Position numbers and translations under genes: made by a program. Of a stretch of DNA of 64,000 nt, positions 35,473 through 44,678 are shown one piece after another. The stretch is from Lachnotalea sp041821265. Its GTDB lineage: Bacteria > Bacillota > Clostridia > Lachnospirales > Lachnospiraceae. The stretch's first letter is position 1. Each line of letters opens with the position of its first letter. The DNA lies in the NCBI GenBank assembly GCA_041821265.1, contig JBGUEQ010000016.1, positions 1 to 64,000 on the forward strand, in the 5' to 3' direction. The notes beneath the pieces were generated by a model. That model worked only from the letters and a program-made list of their open reading frames with translations. It did no database searches and was not told where the DNA came from.

Positions 35473-35745
35473 CTACAAAAACTTCAATGCTGTAATTGCA
35501 TATATTAATAACAATCCCGGAATCCCTAAGACGCCTATTGTCCCTACTGTACTTAAATTAATTCCTACTAATAGATCAATTCCTCTGGCCACAAACATCG
35601 CATTAAGAAAATGGATGCATATCATCCCTGATACCATTCTAAGTAATATGTTCACTATAAATTCTATCTTGTTTTTTGCAAGAACTATAACTAGCACTAG
35701 CAAGCACATCACTATCATAAGAACTACTGCCTGATTTAAATTCAT
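35473..35745 (-). CDS. bofA: BofA family inhibitor of pro-sigma-K processing
   Basis: The product is 90 residues, using ATG 35745 with GGGAGGGG nearby; an upstream ATG would add 16 poorly fitting residues. Two hydrophobic helices (about 5-22 and 28-50) are followed by the BofA signature GINLSTVGTIGVLGIPGLLL. In Bacillus, BofA restrains the SpoIVFB protease in the mother cell during sporulation. Its presence supports a spore-forming ancestry. It stands upstream of the Tad operon and divergent from the DUF2508 gene. Confidence 0.88.
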   Translation of the reverse strand: MNLNQAVVLMIVMCLLVLVIVLAKNKIEFIVNILLRMVSGMICIHFLNAMFVARGIDLLVGINLSTVGTIGVLGIPGLLLIYAITALKFL

Positions 35746-36000
35746 ATGAGCAACCCCCTCCCACCTTGTTAAATCAATATAAACATGCTTCACAAACTAT
35801 TTTTACCATGTACTATAAATATATATATGCCTATTTGTTCAAATTATTACTTTGAATGTATAAATTTATTTTATTTGCACTATACTAGTAAAAATAGGTA
35901 ATTTAGTTGTGATAGTCACGAGAATTAATCATGTATTTTGGCACAATGCGCCTTTTATTTAATAGGAAATTTCACAACCTGTCTTATTATTAAAAGAACG

Positions 36001-36026
36001 AAGCAGACCGTACTATCTGCTTTTAC
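36001..36026 (+). terminator. Terminator-like hairpin upstream of the DUF2508 gene
   Basis: AAGCAGA (36001-36007) and TCTGCTT (36016-36022) form a short stem followed by TTTTA on the plus strand. No plus-strand gene precedes it, so it may end a leader transcript or be a remnant of a lost upstream gene. Confidence 0.4.
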
Positions 36027-36057
36027 CCAATGACTGGATTAAGAAAGTAGGGATATT

Positions 36058-36330
36058 TTGATTAAAGAATTTTTTAGTATTGTTAAAATACTACCACAGA
36101 TAAAAAACGAACAAATTTCACTTAAAATATATAATAATCAAGAACACAGGGATTTGCTATCTGATTTGGCAAAAACAAAAACTGATTTGGATATTGCTTA
36201 TTCAAATTTTGAAAATGTAATTGATCCAGACTTAATTGATAGTTGTATCTATGAGCTAAATGCGGTACAGAAAAAGTATAAATTTTTGTATGAACGTGTA
36301 AAACAGCATGAAGCTGAAAAATTTTCATAG
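36058..36330 (+). CDS. DUF2508 (YaaL-like) family protein
   Basis: The 90-residue, charged, probably helical protein contains DLAKTKTDLDIAYSNFENVIDPDLIDSCIYELNAVQ, read in two overlapping parts as the DUF2508 core (AYSNFENVIDPDLID, then YELNAVQKKYKFL). It begins with TTG at 36058, preceded by GTAGGGATAT. In many Firmicutes this gene lies next to recR and bofA; here only bofA is near, divergently. Function is unknown. Confidence 0.82.
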   Translation: MIKEFFSIVKILPQIKNEQISLKIYNNQEHRDLLSDLAKTKTDLDIAYSNFENVIDPDLIDSCIYELNAVQKKYKFLYERVKQHEAEKFS

Positions 36331-36350
36331 TTCTATAGGTGTTTAAAGAT

Positions 36351-36393
36351 AAAAGTCGATAAAATGATTACTCATATCATTTTATCGACTTTT
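36351..36393. terminator. Bidirectional terminator between DUF2508 and fliS
   Basis: AAAAGTCGATAAAATGAT pairs perfectly with ATCATTTTATCGACTTTT across a 7-nt loop, with A- and T-runs at the ends. It serves both convergent genes. Confidence 0.9.
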
Positions 36394-36408
36394 AATTTAT
36401 ATATTGTA

Positions 36409-36885
36409 TTATACTCGAAATCCTCTATTAGAGTCTAATTTCGAATAGCTCTCTGTCAACGTACCCTTTCCATAGGTAAGTCCCGCATAAATCTGTTGCG
36501 TATTTCCCATCATTGGACCTGACGTATCTTGTTTTGCTACCTCACGAAATGCATCTGCTAAATTATGAATCATTCTCTTTATTGCCTCAAAGTCTTGTGG
36601 TTTTTTCTTAATTACAGACGTAATAAGAAGTTTATTTATATACACATATAGTTGCATCAGTTCAAGCGCAATCGGATATTTTGTATCAAGAGATGACATA
36701 AGTTTACCTACACATTCTCTTGCTTTCTTAGTGGCATCTATAAATCCGTCCTTATTATCTAGTTCATAGCATTCTGCTGCATCATCAATATATTCCAGAA
36801 CCATATCATATATTACTACAATTAATCCACTGCGATTACACTGCGTAATCCTAAGTGTAAAATCCGATATTTTATCTTTTTTCAT
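36409..36885 (-). CDS. fliS: FliS-like flagellar export chaperone
   Basis: FliS binds the disordered C-terminus of flagellin in the cytoplasm and hands it to the flagellar export apparatus. The 158-residue helical protein resembles FliS in the segment RSGLIVVIYDMVLEYIDDAAE near 18-38 and in the following helix pattern (KARECVGKLMSSLD). It lies 12 bp downstream of flagellin, the expected context. The C-terminal 25 residues extend beyond the usual core. Confidence 0.85.
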   Translation of the reverse strand: MKKDKISDFTLRITQCNRSGLIVVIYDMVLEYIDDAAECYELDNKDGFIDATKKARECVGKLMSSLDTKYPIALELMQLYVYINKLLITSVIKKKPQDFEAIKRMIHNLADAFREVAKQDTSGPMMGNTQQIYAGLTYGKGTLTESYSKLDSNRGFRV

Positions 36886-36896
36886 AAATCAGCCTC

Positions 36897-38420
36897 TTAT
36901 GTTAATAATTGTAATACAGTCTGTGGTCTATCATTTGCCTGTGCAAGAATAGAAGTTCCAGCCTGAGATAAAACATTTTCTTTTGTATAGTTTGTCATCT
37001 CTTCCGCCATATCCGTATCCATTATTCTTGAATATGCTTCTTCTAAGTTAAAGGATGTTGCATCAACACTTGATGATGTCGATTCTAATCTGTTCTCATA
37101 TGTTCCAACCGCACTTCGAGCCGACTGGATTTTAGCAAGAGCTGCATCAATGGCATCTAAAGAACGACCTATCCCTTCTGAACCTACCATATTAAGATTA
37201 TCGATTCCCAATGCCTTTACAGATACATCTGGAATAATAATTTCAATAGACTGTCCTTCACTTGCTCCAACCTGAAGTATCATGGAACCCATTCCAGTCG
37301 CCTCAATATTAATATCTGCTGAAAGCGTGGCATCATCATTCATTCTAGTTAACGTATCCCCATCCACAGAAATATTCATTTCAAATCCGTTTCTATCGGA
37401 CACTGTAACTTTACAACCATCTGCTTTATATGTTGCCGTTGTTGTAAATCCTGAAGTTGTATCTAATGTAACTTCTGCATCTACTCCTACTTCACTAATA
37501 GTGCCACTTGTTGCAAGATCACCTATCCCCAATGCATCTAATAATGCTGTATTATCCGATGAAATATTAACATGTGTATCTGAACCATATTCTTCTGATA
37601 CAAGCAAGAGGCTTGTTGATCCATTTGTAAACCCTGTTGTTACATAACCCGCTGAATCACTAGTATCCGCTGTATAAGTATCTAGCGCCCCTACCGTAGC
37701 ATCAGAAACTGAGAACAAATCAATATCTCCTAACTTAGCACCATCTCTCAGTTTACTATAAACCTCATCTGCCGTATCGCCCTCTTCAATGTCAATCGAT
37801 ACACCATTTATAGTAATCGTACCTGCTTGTGCAGCTGTAATTGGATCTGCAAGGTTAACCTTATCATTCGTACCAGATGTGTTCATAACAACAGCCTTCT
37901 CTGGTGCAACTAATAATGTTATATCATAATCTTGTGCGATAACACTACTTGAATAGGAATCCACTGTTACAGATGGTGAATCCGTATACGCTCTATAATC
38001 AAGATTTCCATCTAGCAATGTCTTCTCATTAAATTGAGTATCTGTTACCAATCGATCCACTTCATCTGTTAAAGAATCAACTTCAACTTGAATGCTTTCT
38101 CTATCTTCATCCGTATATGTTTCATTTGCAGCTTGAACCGTAAGCTCTCTCATTCTTTGAAGAATTGTATTAATCTCTTCCAATGCACCATCCGCAGACT
38201 GTAATACGGAAATTCCATCTAACGAGTTTTGCGATGCATTCTCAAGTCCTCTAATTTGTTCTCTCATTTTTGTTGATATTGCTAATCCTGACGGATCATC
38301 CGAGGCATCATTGATTTTATATCCTGATGATAATTTTTCCATTGATTTTGATAGTCTATTTTCTGTACTACTTAAATTATTATTCGCTATAACAGCAGAA
38401 ATATTATACGTAAGCTTCAT
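36897..38420 (-). CDS. hag: Flagellin
   Basis: This is the structural subunit of the flagellar filament. Conserved N-terminal D0/D1 (MKLTYNISAV, SSGYKINDASDDPSGLAIS, NSLDGISVLQSADGALEEI) and C-terminal D1/D0 (SAVGTYENRLE, DTDMAEEMTNYTKENVLSQ, ILAQANDRPQTVLQLL) flank a roughly 280-residue Thr/Ser/Asp-rich variable domain. The start is ATG 38420 after GATGGAGGAAAA; an in-frame ATG ten codons upstream overlaps that site. The variable domain is a likely target of the Maf/Pse glycosylation genes nearby. A sigma-28-type promoter lies at 38512-38539. Confidence 0.95.
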   Translation of the reverse strand: MKLTYNISAVIANNNLSSTENRLSKSMEKLSSGYKINDASDDPSGLAISTKMREQIRGLENASQNSLDGISVLQSADGALEEINTILQRMRELTVQAANETYTDEDRESIQVEVDSLTDEVDRLVTDTQFNEKTLLDGNLDYRAYTDSPSVTVDSYSSSVIAQDYDITLLVAPEKAVVMNTSGTNDKVNLADPITAAQAGTITINGVSIDIEEGDTADEVYSKLRDGAKLGDIDLFSVSDATVGALDTYTADTSDSAGYVTTGFTNGSTSLLLVSEEYGSDTHVNISSDNTALLDALGIGDLATSGTISEVGVDAEVTLDTTSGFTTTATYKADGCKVTVSDRNGFEMNISVDGDTLTRMNDDATLSADINIEATGMGSMILQVGASEGQSIEIIIPDVSVKALGIDNLNMVGSEGIGRSLDAIDAALAKIQSARSAVGTYENRLESTSSSVDATSFNLEEAYSRIMDTDMAEEMTNYTKENVLSQAGTSILAQANDRPQTVLQLLT

Positions 38421-38511
38421 TTTTCCTCCATCTGTGCGTTTTATGCACATATAAGTAACCGTACTTTAAAATTTGTACTGGTACCTTTATACATTTTTTC
38501 TTATAAAGATT

Positions 38512-38539
38512 TTATCGGTTAAAATCAGTGAAAACTTTA
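38512..38539 (-). promoter_or_regulatory. Sigma-28 (SigD/FliA-type) flagellin promoter
   Basis: On the minus strand TAAA (38539-38536) is followed after 16-17 nt by ACCGATAA (ending near 38512), close to the TAAA-N15-GCCGATAA consensus. The predicted transcript would have an untranslated leader of about 80-90 nt before the flagellin ATG, room for regulator binding or structure (GTGC...GCAC stem near 38435). Confidence 0.75.
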
Positions 38540-38590
38540 GTATTTTCTTTGGTAACTACAAAAGTCTGATTGATAACCATATTTGTTATT

Positions 38591-41500
38591 TTAATTACTA
38601 CCAGCATGATGCATCGATACTACAAACGATCTAGCTACACTGTACAAATCTCTTGCACTTGTTTCATCTGCCGTGTTTGTTAACGTACTATCTATTTCCT
38701 GCGTAAATGTATTAATATTTAACTTTTTGCTCGTTATATAATCAACTTTATTTAATGATAAACCTGCTGCCTCTAGTTGTTGTGAAAATTCACTTTGATT
38801 ATCCTGTAAGATTTGTAAGCCTTTTTGATTATCTGCTACAATATATCCTGAAGCGGTTTTGTTACTAAGTGTAAATTCAGCTGCTGCCTTACCAATTGTA
38901 TCATTTTCCATAGTTATAGAAACTTTGCTCGTATCCGTACCATGTAACACGGTAAGATTAATAGAAGTAATTTCATCCCCAATTCTTACTGGAATTTCAT
39001 ATTTTTCTTCCTTACTTAAGTTTGTCGTCAGTTTTATTTCATTTCCTAAGAGTTTGAGCTGCTTCAAATCAATCGAGGATATGTCAGGCTCTTCAGACTG
39101 ATCATTGATTGCTAATATAGAAACTTCTTCCAGCTCGTCATACGCCTCTTCCAACTCATCCTTGGACGTAATTGACTTAGAAATTTTATCCACTGCTTGT
39201 GTCACAGCACTATCTTCTTTTTCATTTGATAATAATTTTTTATACATACTTCCACGATTTGTCATTAATGAATTGGCAGCCAACATATTATTCATTGTAA
39301 TTGGTTGCTCAAAATCTGTGAGCATTTTAACAACACCTTCTTCCACTTGTGAAGCTTCCTTCATTATTGAAAGTTGTTCCTTATAGTATTTCTCTGTCAC
39401 TTGGTTATCTTCCTGTGTATTAACCAGTTCATCTGCAAATTGCTCCAAGGACATGTCTTTTATCGTTCCATTTTCAAATATTTGTGAAAGTTTATCTGGT
39501 GATATTTGTCTAAGTGTCTTGTCCACTAAATTCTCATAATAAGTCACGGTTTCTGATTCTTGATTCTCACTCTGGCTCTGGCCCTGATCTGAATTTGTGC
39601 CACTATTAAAAACTGTCGCTATTTGATTGCTGATTGATGTTGCCTTAAATGTCAGGGACTCCAATTCTCCAAAATTATCATCTACTTTTACATCAATACC
39701 TTTATTCTTAATATTTCTTACTCCTGTAAGTAAATTATTCAGGGTGATATCTGCATTCTGATTTACTAATGCTCCAATCACCTCTCCGTCGGTCTTCTCT
39801 ACATTGTTAATCAGTCGATACATACCTACATAGGCATCTCTTTCTTCTGCAGTAATATCGTTATTCTTTTCCAGTTTCCATAAAAATTCACTATACTTAT
39901 CCTGCGTATTATCCATGCCAAGCTCTGTTTTTATTTCACTGATTTGATTGTTCAACTCATTTATATTTGTATCTAATGGATTGATTCCCTCTCTTACCAT
40001 CGTAAGTACTACCTGTGGTGTCAAATTAGAAATCGTACTACTAACAGCTGCATCGGCTGCCTTAACTGCGTTAATATTATCGGTTGTGATATCCATGCTG
40101 TTATATCCTAAAATTCTTACAGCTCGTCGATTCGATTCTGTTGTATCTAGTTCCAAATCATTAAGAATATCATCTACATTTTGGAACGCTTTTGTTATTT
40201 GATCACCCATGTCACTTCGAGGTTTTGTCATGAGTGCTTCATAACTTTGATTAGCTGTATCATATGTGCTCTTAAGTATCGTACCTGTGGTGTGGATTCC
40301 ATTAATTGTATTTGGTGTTTCACCAGCAACTACACTTGCTAATACTGTGTTTGGTACATATTTAATATCGGATATCTTCGTCGTTATTTCTTTTAATGAA
40401 TTAATGTTTTCATCTGTTTCATCAATATTGTTATTTGATAGCAATTGTTTATAATAGGAATCTTCTGCATTTTTGAGGTTTTCAATTAAAGATTTTAGGT
40501 CTTGTGTTTCTATTGAAATTCCTTGTTTTAATAATTTATAATTCGCCTCTGAAGTCATCTGTAATCTTATTTCTTCTAATTGTCTTCTTGCCGTTATAAA
40601 TGCGATATTATCATCCGACACTTGAATATCGAAATCTGCTGTAGTTGTTGATATTGTTGAAGCTGTACTTGATGTTGTACTTGATGTTGTACTTGATTCA
40701 ACACTTGTTGTATTAACACCACTGGTCTGGGTTGCTGACTTTGTAGTTTTATCCCCTTGTACACTACGATCAGTTTCACTTTCCTGTGCTTTCTTAAGAT
40801 TATATATATTAATCGGCTGTTCTCTTGCAATAACCGTCTTTATCGTTTCATCTGTTGTATTATTAATTACATTACAAGCATCCTCTGCTCTGACTGCATA
40901 AGAATCTACCTGAGAAAGCAACGCCTGTGATGGTCTTTTTCCCTCTTGTAACGCCTGTATTATGTTATCTAAGGTAGCTTTGCTATCCACCGGCAAGTCT
41001 ATATCCTTTAATGTCTCATATCCCTTCATGGTGTCCTCTGTCAATGGAATATGATTTTGAACAAGCCATTTTGCATCTGTTAAAGTATCTTCATTCACTT
41101 CTAAATCCGCGCTCTCAATCACTTTACTCATTTGTTCTTGTAGTCCATCCCAGTTAAATTCATCGGAAGTCTTACCATAATACCCTGTGCCCTCTGTAAA
41201 GTATCCTGCACCATAAGTACCGCCTATTGTGCTTTGACCACTATATTCTGCCTTGTAGGCATTCTCTATTGTTGGATCCAAGTCATTATTAAGCATATAT
41301 TTTGCTGCGCCATCCGTGATTGGATTAAGCTGTGATGCAAGTTCCATAGCCTCTAAAGATTCTTCCACATTATCCTTCGTTATTGGTAAATTACTCTCTT
41401 GAAGTTTCTTGGCTATATCGTAAGCCAATTGTGTATTATTAGCTGTAACCTGCTTAATCTCATCCATGCTGATATCACCCGTTACTTGATAATCATCACA

Positions 41501-41863
41501 ATGCGTTGCAAGATAAATTTGTATTTTATCAGTAACGGTAACAACCGTATTTACATCCGTATCCTCTAAATCGTATCCTTCTTCATCAAGCTTCGTTAAA
41601 TCCTGCGATGTTGTAGTATTTCCAAGTGCTATCATAGCCCCTTTTACAAAATCTGATTTTTCGCCTGCTAATGCATCCTGAAGATCTTCTTGTGTGGTAT
41701 CTCCTATTTTAAATAGTTGATTTTTATCAGTTCCAGTATCCACTAAAAATGCATCTGTACTAAATACTTTTTGTGTTATATTATCAATTGCTTTTTGTGT
41801 ATTATTAAATTCTAATTTTTTACTAATGTTATTTAATTCCGTTATATTATTATTGATGTCCAT
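38591..41863 (-). CDS. Very large DUF6240 protein, possibly flagellar (FliK-like C-terminus)
   Basis: The start is ATG 41863 after GGAGGCAGGC; the ATG four codons upstream contains that site. The 1090-residue product has no signal peptide or membrane helix. Residues 1-350 are helical repeats about residue spacing of DUF6240 proteins (several similar 'NN.PIT.DN' segments). A Ser/Thr-rich linker lies near 375-410. The last about 150 residues (INLTVLHGTDTSKVSITMEN, TIGKAAAEFTLSN, GYIVADNQKGLQILQ) resemble the C-terminal hook domain of FliK. Between flagellin and Maf genes, it is probably a hook-length or export regulator; this is inference. Confidence 0.78.
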   Translation of the reverse strand: MDINNNITELNNISKKLEFNNTQKAIDNITQKVFSTDAFLVDTGTDKNQLFKIGDTTQEDLQDALAGEKSDFVKGAMIALGNTTTSQDLTKLDEEGYDLEDTDVNTVVTVTDKIQIYLATHCDDYQVTGDISMDEIKQVTANNTQLAYDIAKKLQESNLPITKDNVEESLEAMELASQLNPITDGAAKYMLNNDLDPTIENAYKAEYSGQSTIGGTYGAGYFTEGTGYYGKTSDEFNWDGLQEQMSKVIESADLEVNEDTLTDAKWLVQNHIPLTEDTMKGYETLKDIDLPVDSKATLDNIIQALQEGKRPSQALLSQVDSYAVRAEDACNVINNTTDETIKTVIAREQPINIYNLKKAQESETDRSVQGDKTTKSATQTSGVNTTSVESSTTSSTTSSTASTISTTTADFDIQVSDDNIAFITARRQLEEIRLQMTSEANYKLLKQGISIETQDLKSLIENLKNAEDSYYKQLLSNNNIDETDENINSLKEITTKISDIKYVPNTVLASVVAGETPNTINGIHTTGTILKSTYDTANQSYEALMTKPRSDMGDQITKAFQNVDDILNDLELDTTESNRRAVRILGYNSMDITTDNINAVKAADAAVSSTISNLTPQVVLTMVREGINPLDTNINELNNQISEIKTELGMDNTQDKYSEFLWKLEKNNDITAEERDAYVGMYRLINNVEKTDGEVIGALVNQNADITLNNLLTGVRNIKNKGIDVKVDDNFGELESLTFKATSISNQIATVFNSGTNSDQGQSQSENQESETVTYYENLVDKTLRQISPDKLSQIFENGTIKDMSLEQFADELVNTQEDNQVTEKYYKEQLSIMKEASQVEEGVVKMLTDFEQPITMNNMLAANSLMTNRGSMYKKLLSNEKEDSAVTQAVDKISKSITSKDELEEAYDELEEVSILAINDQSEEPDISSIDLKQLKLLGNEIKLTTNLSKEEKYEIPVRIGDEITSINLTVLHGTDTSKVSITMENDTIGKAAAEFTLSNKTASGYIVADNQKGLQILQDNQSEFSQQLEAAGLSLNKVDYITSKKLNINTFTQEIDSTLTNTADETSARDLYSVARSFVVSMHHAGSN

Positions 41864-41954
41864 GCCTGCCTCCATATTGGATTCTATCTATTAATCCGTA
41901 TCACGACTCCATGTATTATATTTCGGCATAGTATTCCTCTTACTTAATAGAGAC

Positions 41955-43610
41955 CTACTGAATAATTTCTAACAAAGAACATATCTTTGTGCCTTTTATC
42001 ATTGCCCCACCCTCTGTTGCATCTATCACTTCTACATCTTTGGCTACTGCTATTCTATTTTCAATCCATTCGCGATACATACATAGTATTCTGGTTGAGT
42101 ACACGACACCTCCGTCAATTGATTTAACTGGAATCAACCCCTCTAGTCCTATATTTTCTCTTCTTGCTGTACCTGATGCATGTGTCAAATTACCAGTATT
42201 CGCCATATCGGCTCCTAAAAAAATAATTTTGGAAGCTTTTAGCCTAATACTTACATCCAAGGCTGTTGTTGTAACAGATCCTCCCGATTGGTATAAATTC
42301 CAATTATTTTTTTCTGCATACTCCTTGGAATCTGGAAAATCATGCTGACAAATAAGATATTTTTTTCCCTCATTTATTTTAGCAATTTCTCTATATGCAG
42401 TTGATAGAACAAGTAACGAAAAATGATTATCTTTCAAATCTACAATTTGTTCTATTATGTTTTTTTGTGCATCGGCTATAATTGTATAATCAGGTTGTAT
42501 CCCAATACTTTCAAGTTTTCTGTGTACGGTTCCAACTGCTAGAATAATGCTATTCGCTGGTTTTTCCTTAAGTAACTCAATATTCTTATCCAGCGAAGGT
42601 CCTGCTGCAATAATATATACATCTTTTCCCTTGAACTCTGGTAAAAGCTCATCTATATAGTGATCACAATTCTTGATGTTACTTATAAAATTTGAAATCA
42701 TCGAATCACCCTGATTACGAATTGAACTATCAACGATAAAAAGATTTTCAAATTTACCTCTAATCCTGTCATCTTTAATATTTCTAATAGTTGGTTGATG
42801 CATACCCACTACACTATTTTTTGAATCACTCTGACTGGCTTTTGCAAACTGTATATAATCAGGATCATAATATATATTTAAACGTCCTGTTGTTAAGTGG
42901 TGCATATTCCCATATCTACAAGCAAGCTTTATAATATTTATATCACTTTCATATACATCTACATTTTCTGCATTCTTATACTCTAATAATGCATTACCAT
43001 TATTCAGTAGTTCCATTCCAAATATAGTATAATGTGATATTCTGGGATTATAATATGTGTCTGCAAATATTTTACTTGCATTTTGAGGATCGTTATTACT
43101 TACTAAATAAAATTCTTGATTATCCCTTATAATTTTAACGGTAACACTACCATTTGTAGTTGATTCAACAACATATTCAGATTCAATATCCATGTTATAT
43201 CTAATCATTTCAGCAAGATTTATATCATATTTTTCTAAATTTTGAATATTTTGTTCATACATATCTTGAAATAATAAAACGTTTTCTTTCAACATAATTA
43301 TTTCCTGCCACTGAATTAATAAAGGCATAAGTTGGAGTTCTAGTAGATCTGACAATAAAATATAATCACTATGATTTTGAGCATTTGTAATATTTTCAAT
43401 TACTTCCATAATATAAATTTCATCTACAGTTACTATACGTTCATTAAAATATGATTTATAATTAATAACTTCTGATACATTTACTCTTAATTGATCGATT
43501 ATCTTAATAAAACTGCTCTGTCCTCTGTAATAATTCTGACGCCTAAAATCATTGACGCTACTTTTAATTGTAGTAATAATATCTTTATTATTATTATAAA
43601 TTTTTTTCAC
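41955..43610 (-). CDS. Maf-type flagellin glycosyltransferase (DUF115)
   Basis: Motility-associated factors transfer nonulosonic acids such as pseudaminic acid to flagellin before export. The 551-residue protein has the DUF115 core: DVYIIAAGPSLDKNIELL near 330, AVGTVHRKL, QPDYTIIADAQKN and IIFLGADMANTGNLTHASG near 465. Residues 1-250 are the Maf N-terminal domain. It sits one gene upstream of flagellin, and Pse biosynthesis genes lie 5 kb further upstream, which supports Pse or a derivative as the donor sugar. Confidence 0.88.
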   Translation of the reverse strand: MKKIYNNNKDIITTIKSSVNDFRRQNYYRGQSSFIKIIDQLRVNVSEVINYKSYFNERIVTVDEIYIMEVIENITNAQNHSDYILLSDLLELQLMPLLIQWQEIIMLKENVLLFQDMYEQNIQNLEKYDINLAEMIRYNMDIESEYVVESTTNGSVTVKIIRDNQEFYLVSNNDPQNASKIFADTYYNPRISHYTIFGMELLNNGNALLEYKNAENVDVYESDINIIKLACRYGNMHHLTTGRLNIYYDPDYIQFAKASQSDSKNSVVGMHQPTIRNIKDDRIRGKFENLFIVDSSIRNQGDSMISNFISNIKNCDHYIDELLPEFKGKDVYIIAAGPSLDKNIELLKEKPANSIILAVGTVHRKLESIGIQPDYTIIADAQKNIIEQIVDLKDNHFSLLVLSTAYREIAKINEGKKYLICQHDFPDSKEYAEKNNWNLYQSGGSVTTTALDVSIRLKASKIIFLGADMANTGNLTHASGTARRENIGLEGLIPVKSIDGGVVYSTRILCMYREWIENRIAVAKDVEVIDATEGGAMIKGTKICSLLEIIQ

Positions 43611-43690
43611 TTAGTACCTCCATTAAAGCAGTAATATCAATTTAAAATTTATTATAAACAGCATAATTGTTAGCATTAAATTACTATATC

Positions 43691-44647
43691 TTATTCTATG
43701 TCAAAATCAAAATAAGTATCTGGATATGGTTCATCCCTAAGTTGAAAATGCCACCACTCCGTTCTTATAGAATCAAAACCTGCCTCATCCATTATATCTC
43801 TTAAATATTCCCGATTGGCATGTTGCTCCTCGGTGATTGCAGTTGTATCATAATTAGAGATGGTATCCAATAAATCAAAATATCCACCCATATCAATTTC
43901 GTTATCATCTTGATCCACAATGGTCAAATCTACGGTGCTACCCCTTGAATGTCTTGATTTTTTAGAAATATATCCATCTGTAAAAAGAACGGATTTTTCC
44001 ATAGAAGGATAGAATATCTCCTTCATACTCGCATCCTCTGTTTGAGACCATCTCACAAAATGATTCACTGCTTTCTGCGGTCTGTAAGCATCGTAGATTT
44101 TAATTCGATATCCCTCTTCTGCAAGATGATCCGCTGCTACTTTCAATGCATCAGCCGCCTGTGTCGTTAGAATAGCAAGTGGCGACTCATATCCATCAAT
44201 TTTTTCGCCTACAAAGTTATATGCCGTATAGTATCTAATTTCTAATTCTACTGTGAGTATCACATCATCAACGTATACAAATCCTTCTGGTAAGTTGTAT
44301 TTTTTGACAATGTTTATGCTTTGATTTTTTTCCTCTACAGAACTAATTATGCCACTTGATTCATCTGTTGTGTTTGTCTTATCTTGGCTTTGCTCATCTG
44401 TACTAATAGTATTATTACTCTGTTCTAACCTAGTGGCATCTTCTACTGCTTGATCTGTTTCATTATTTGCTATATCGGTATTACTTTCCGATGATTCTTT
44501 ATCGCTTTGTACTTGATTTTCATTTTGTACTGAATTATCATTTTGTACTTGATTCGTATTTACTTGTTTCTCATTATTTTCTATAAATTTACTGCATCCT
44601 GCCAGAACTATCGTACATACAAAAATATAAGATAATCTTTTAAGCAT
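43691..44647 (-). CDS. VanX-like D-Ala-D-Ala dipeptidase lipoprotein (M15D)
   Basis: Lipobox LAGC lies near residue 17 after a hydrophobic signal, predicting a membrane-anchored lipoprotein. A low-complexity linker rich in Asn, Gln, Ser and Thr (about 25-105) leads to a zinc peptidase domain: YDAYRPQKAV near 195, the metal ligands in SRHSRGSTVDLTIV, and catalytic EWWHFQL near the end. The start is taken at ATG 44647, behind AGGAG; an ATG six codons upstream holds that site. There is no vanHA partner, so it probably trims peptidoglycan-related peptides, not vancomycin resistance. Confidence 0.88.
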   Translation of the reverse strand: MLKRLSYIFVCTIVLAGCSKFIENNEKQVNTNQVQNDNSVQNENQVQSDKESSESNTDIANNETDQAVEDATRLEQSNNTISTDEQSQDKTNTTDESSGIISSVEEKNQSINIVKKYNLPEGFVYVDDVILTVELEIRYYTAYNFVGEKIDGYESPLAILTTQAADALKVAADHLAEEGYRIKIYDAYRPQKAVNHFVRWSQTEDASMKEIFYPSMEKSVLFTDGYISKKSRHSRGSTVDLTIVDQDDNEIDMGGYFDLLDTISNYDTTAITEEQHANREYLRDIMDEAGFDSIRTEWWHFQLRDEPYPDTYFDFDIE

Positions 44648-44678
44648 ACCGCTACCACTCCTCATTTCCTCATCACTG

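Noticed and set aside
38451..38492. Another GTAAC-type element in the flagellin leader
   Set aside because: GTAACCGTAC and GTACTGGTAC pair imperfectly, the length is 30 bp, and no matching octamers flank it.
40594..40830. Minus-strand frame with QVQHQVQ repeats
   Set aside because: It is an out-of-frame reading of the Ser/Thr linker within the DUF6240 gene.
43691..44647. Vancomycin resistance determinant
   Set aside because: VanX-like domain occurs alone, without vanH, vanA/B, vanR or vanS, and as a lipoprotein.
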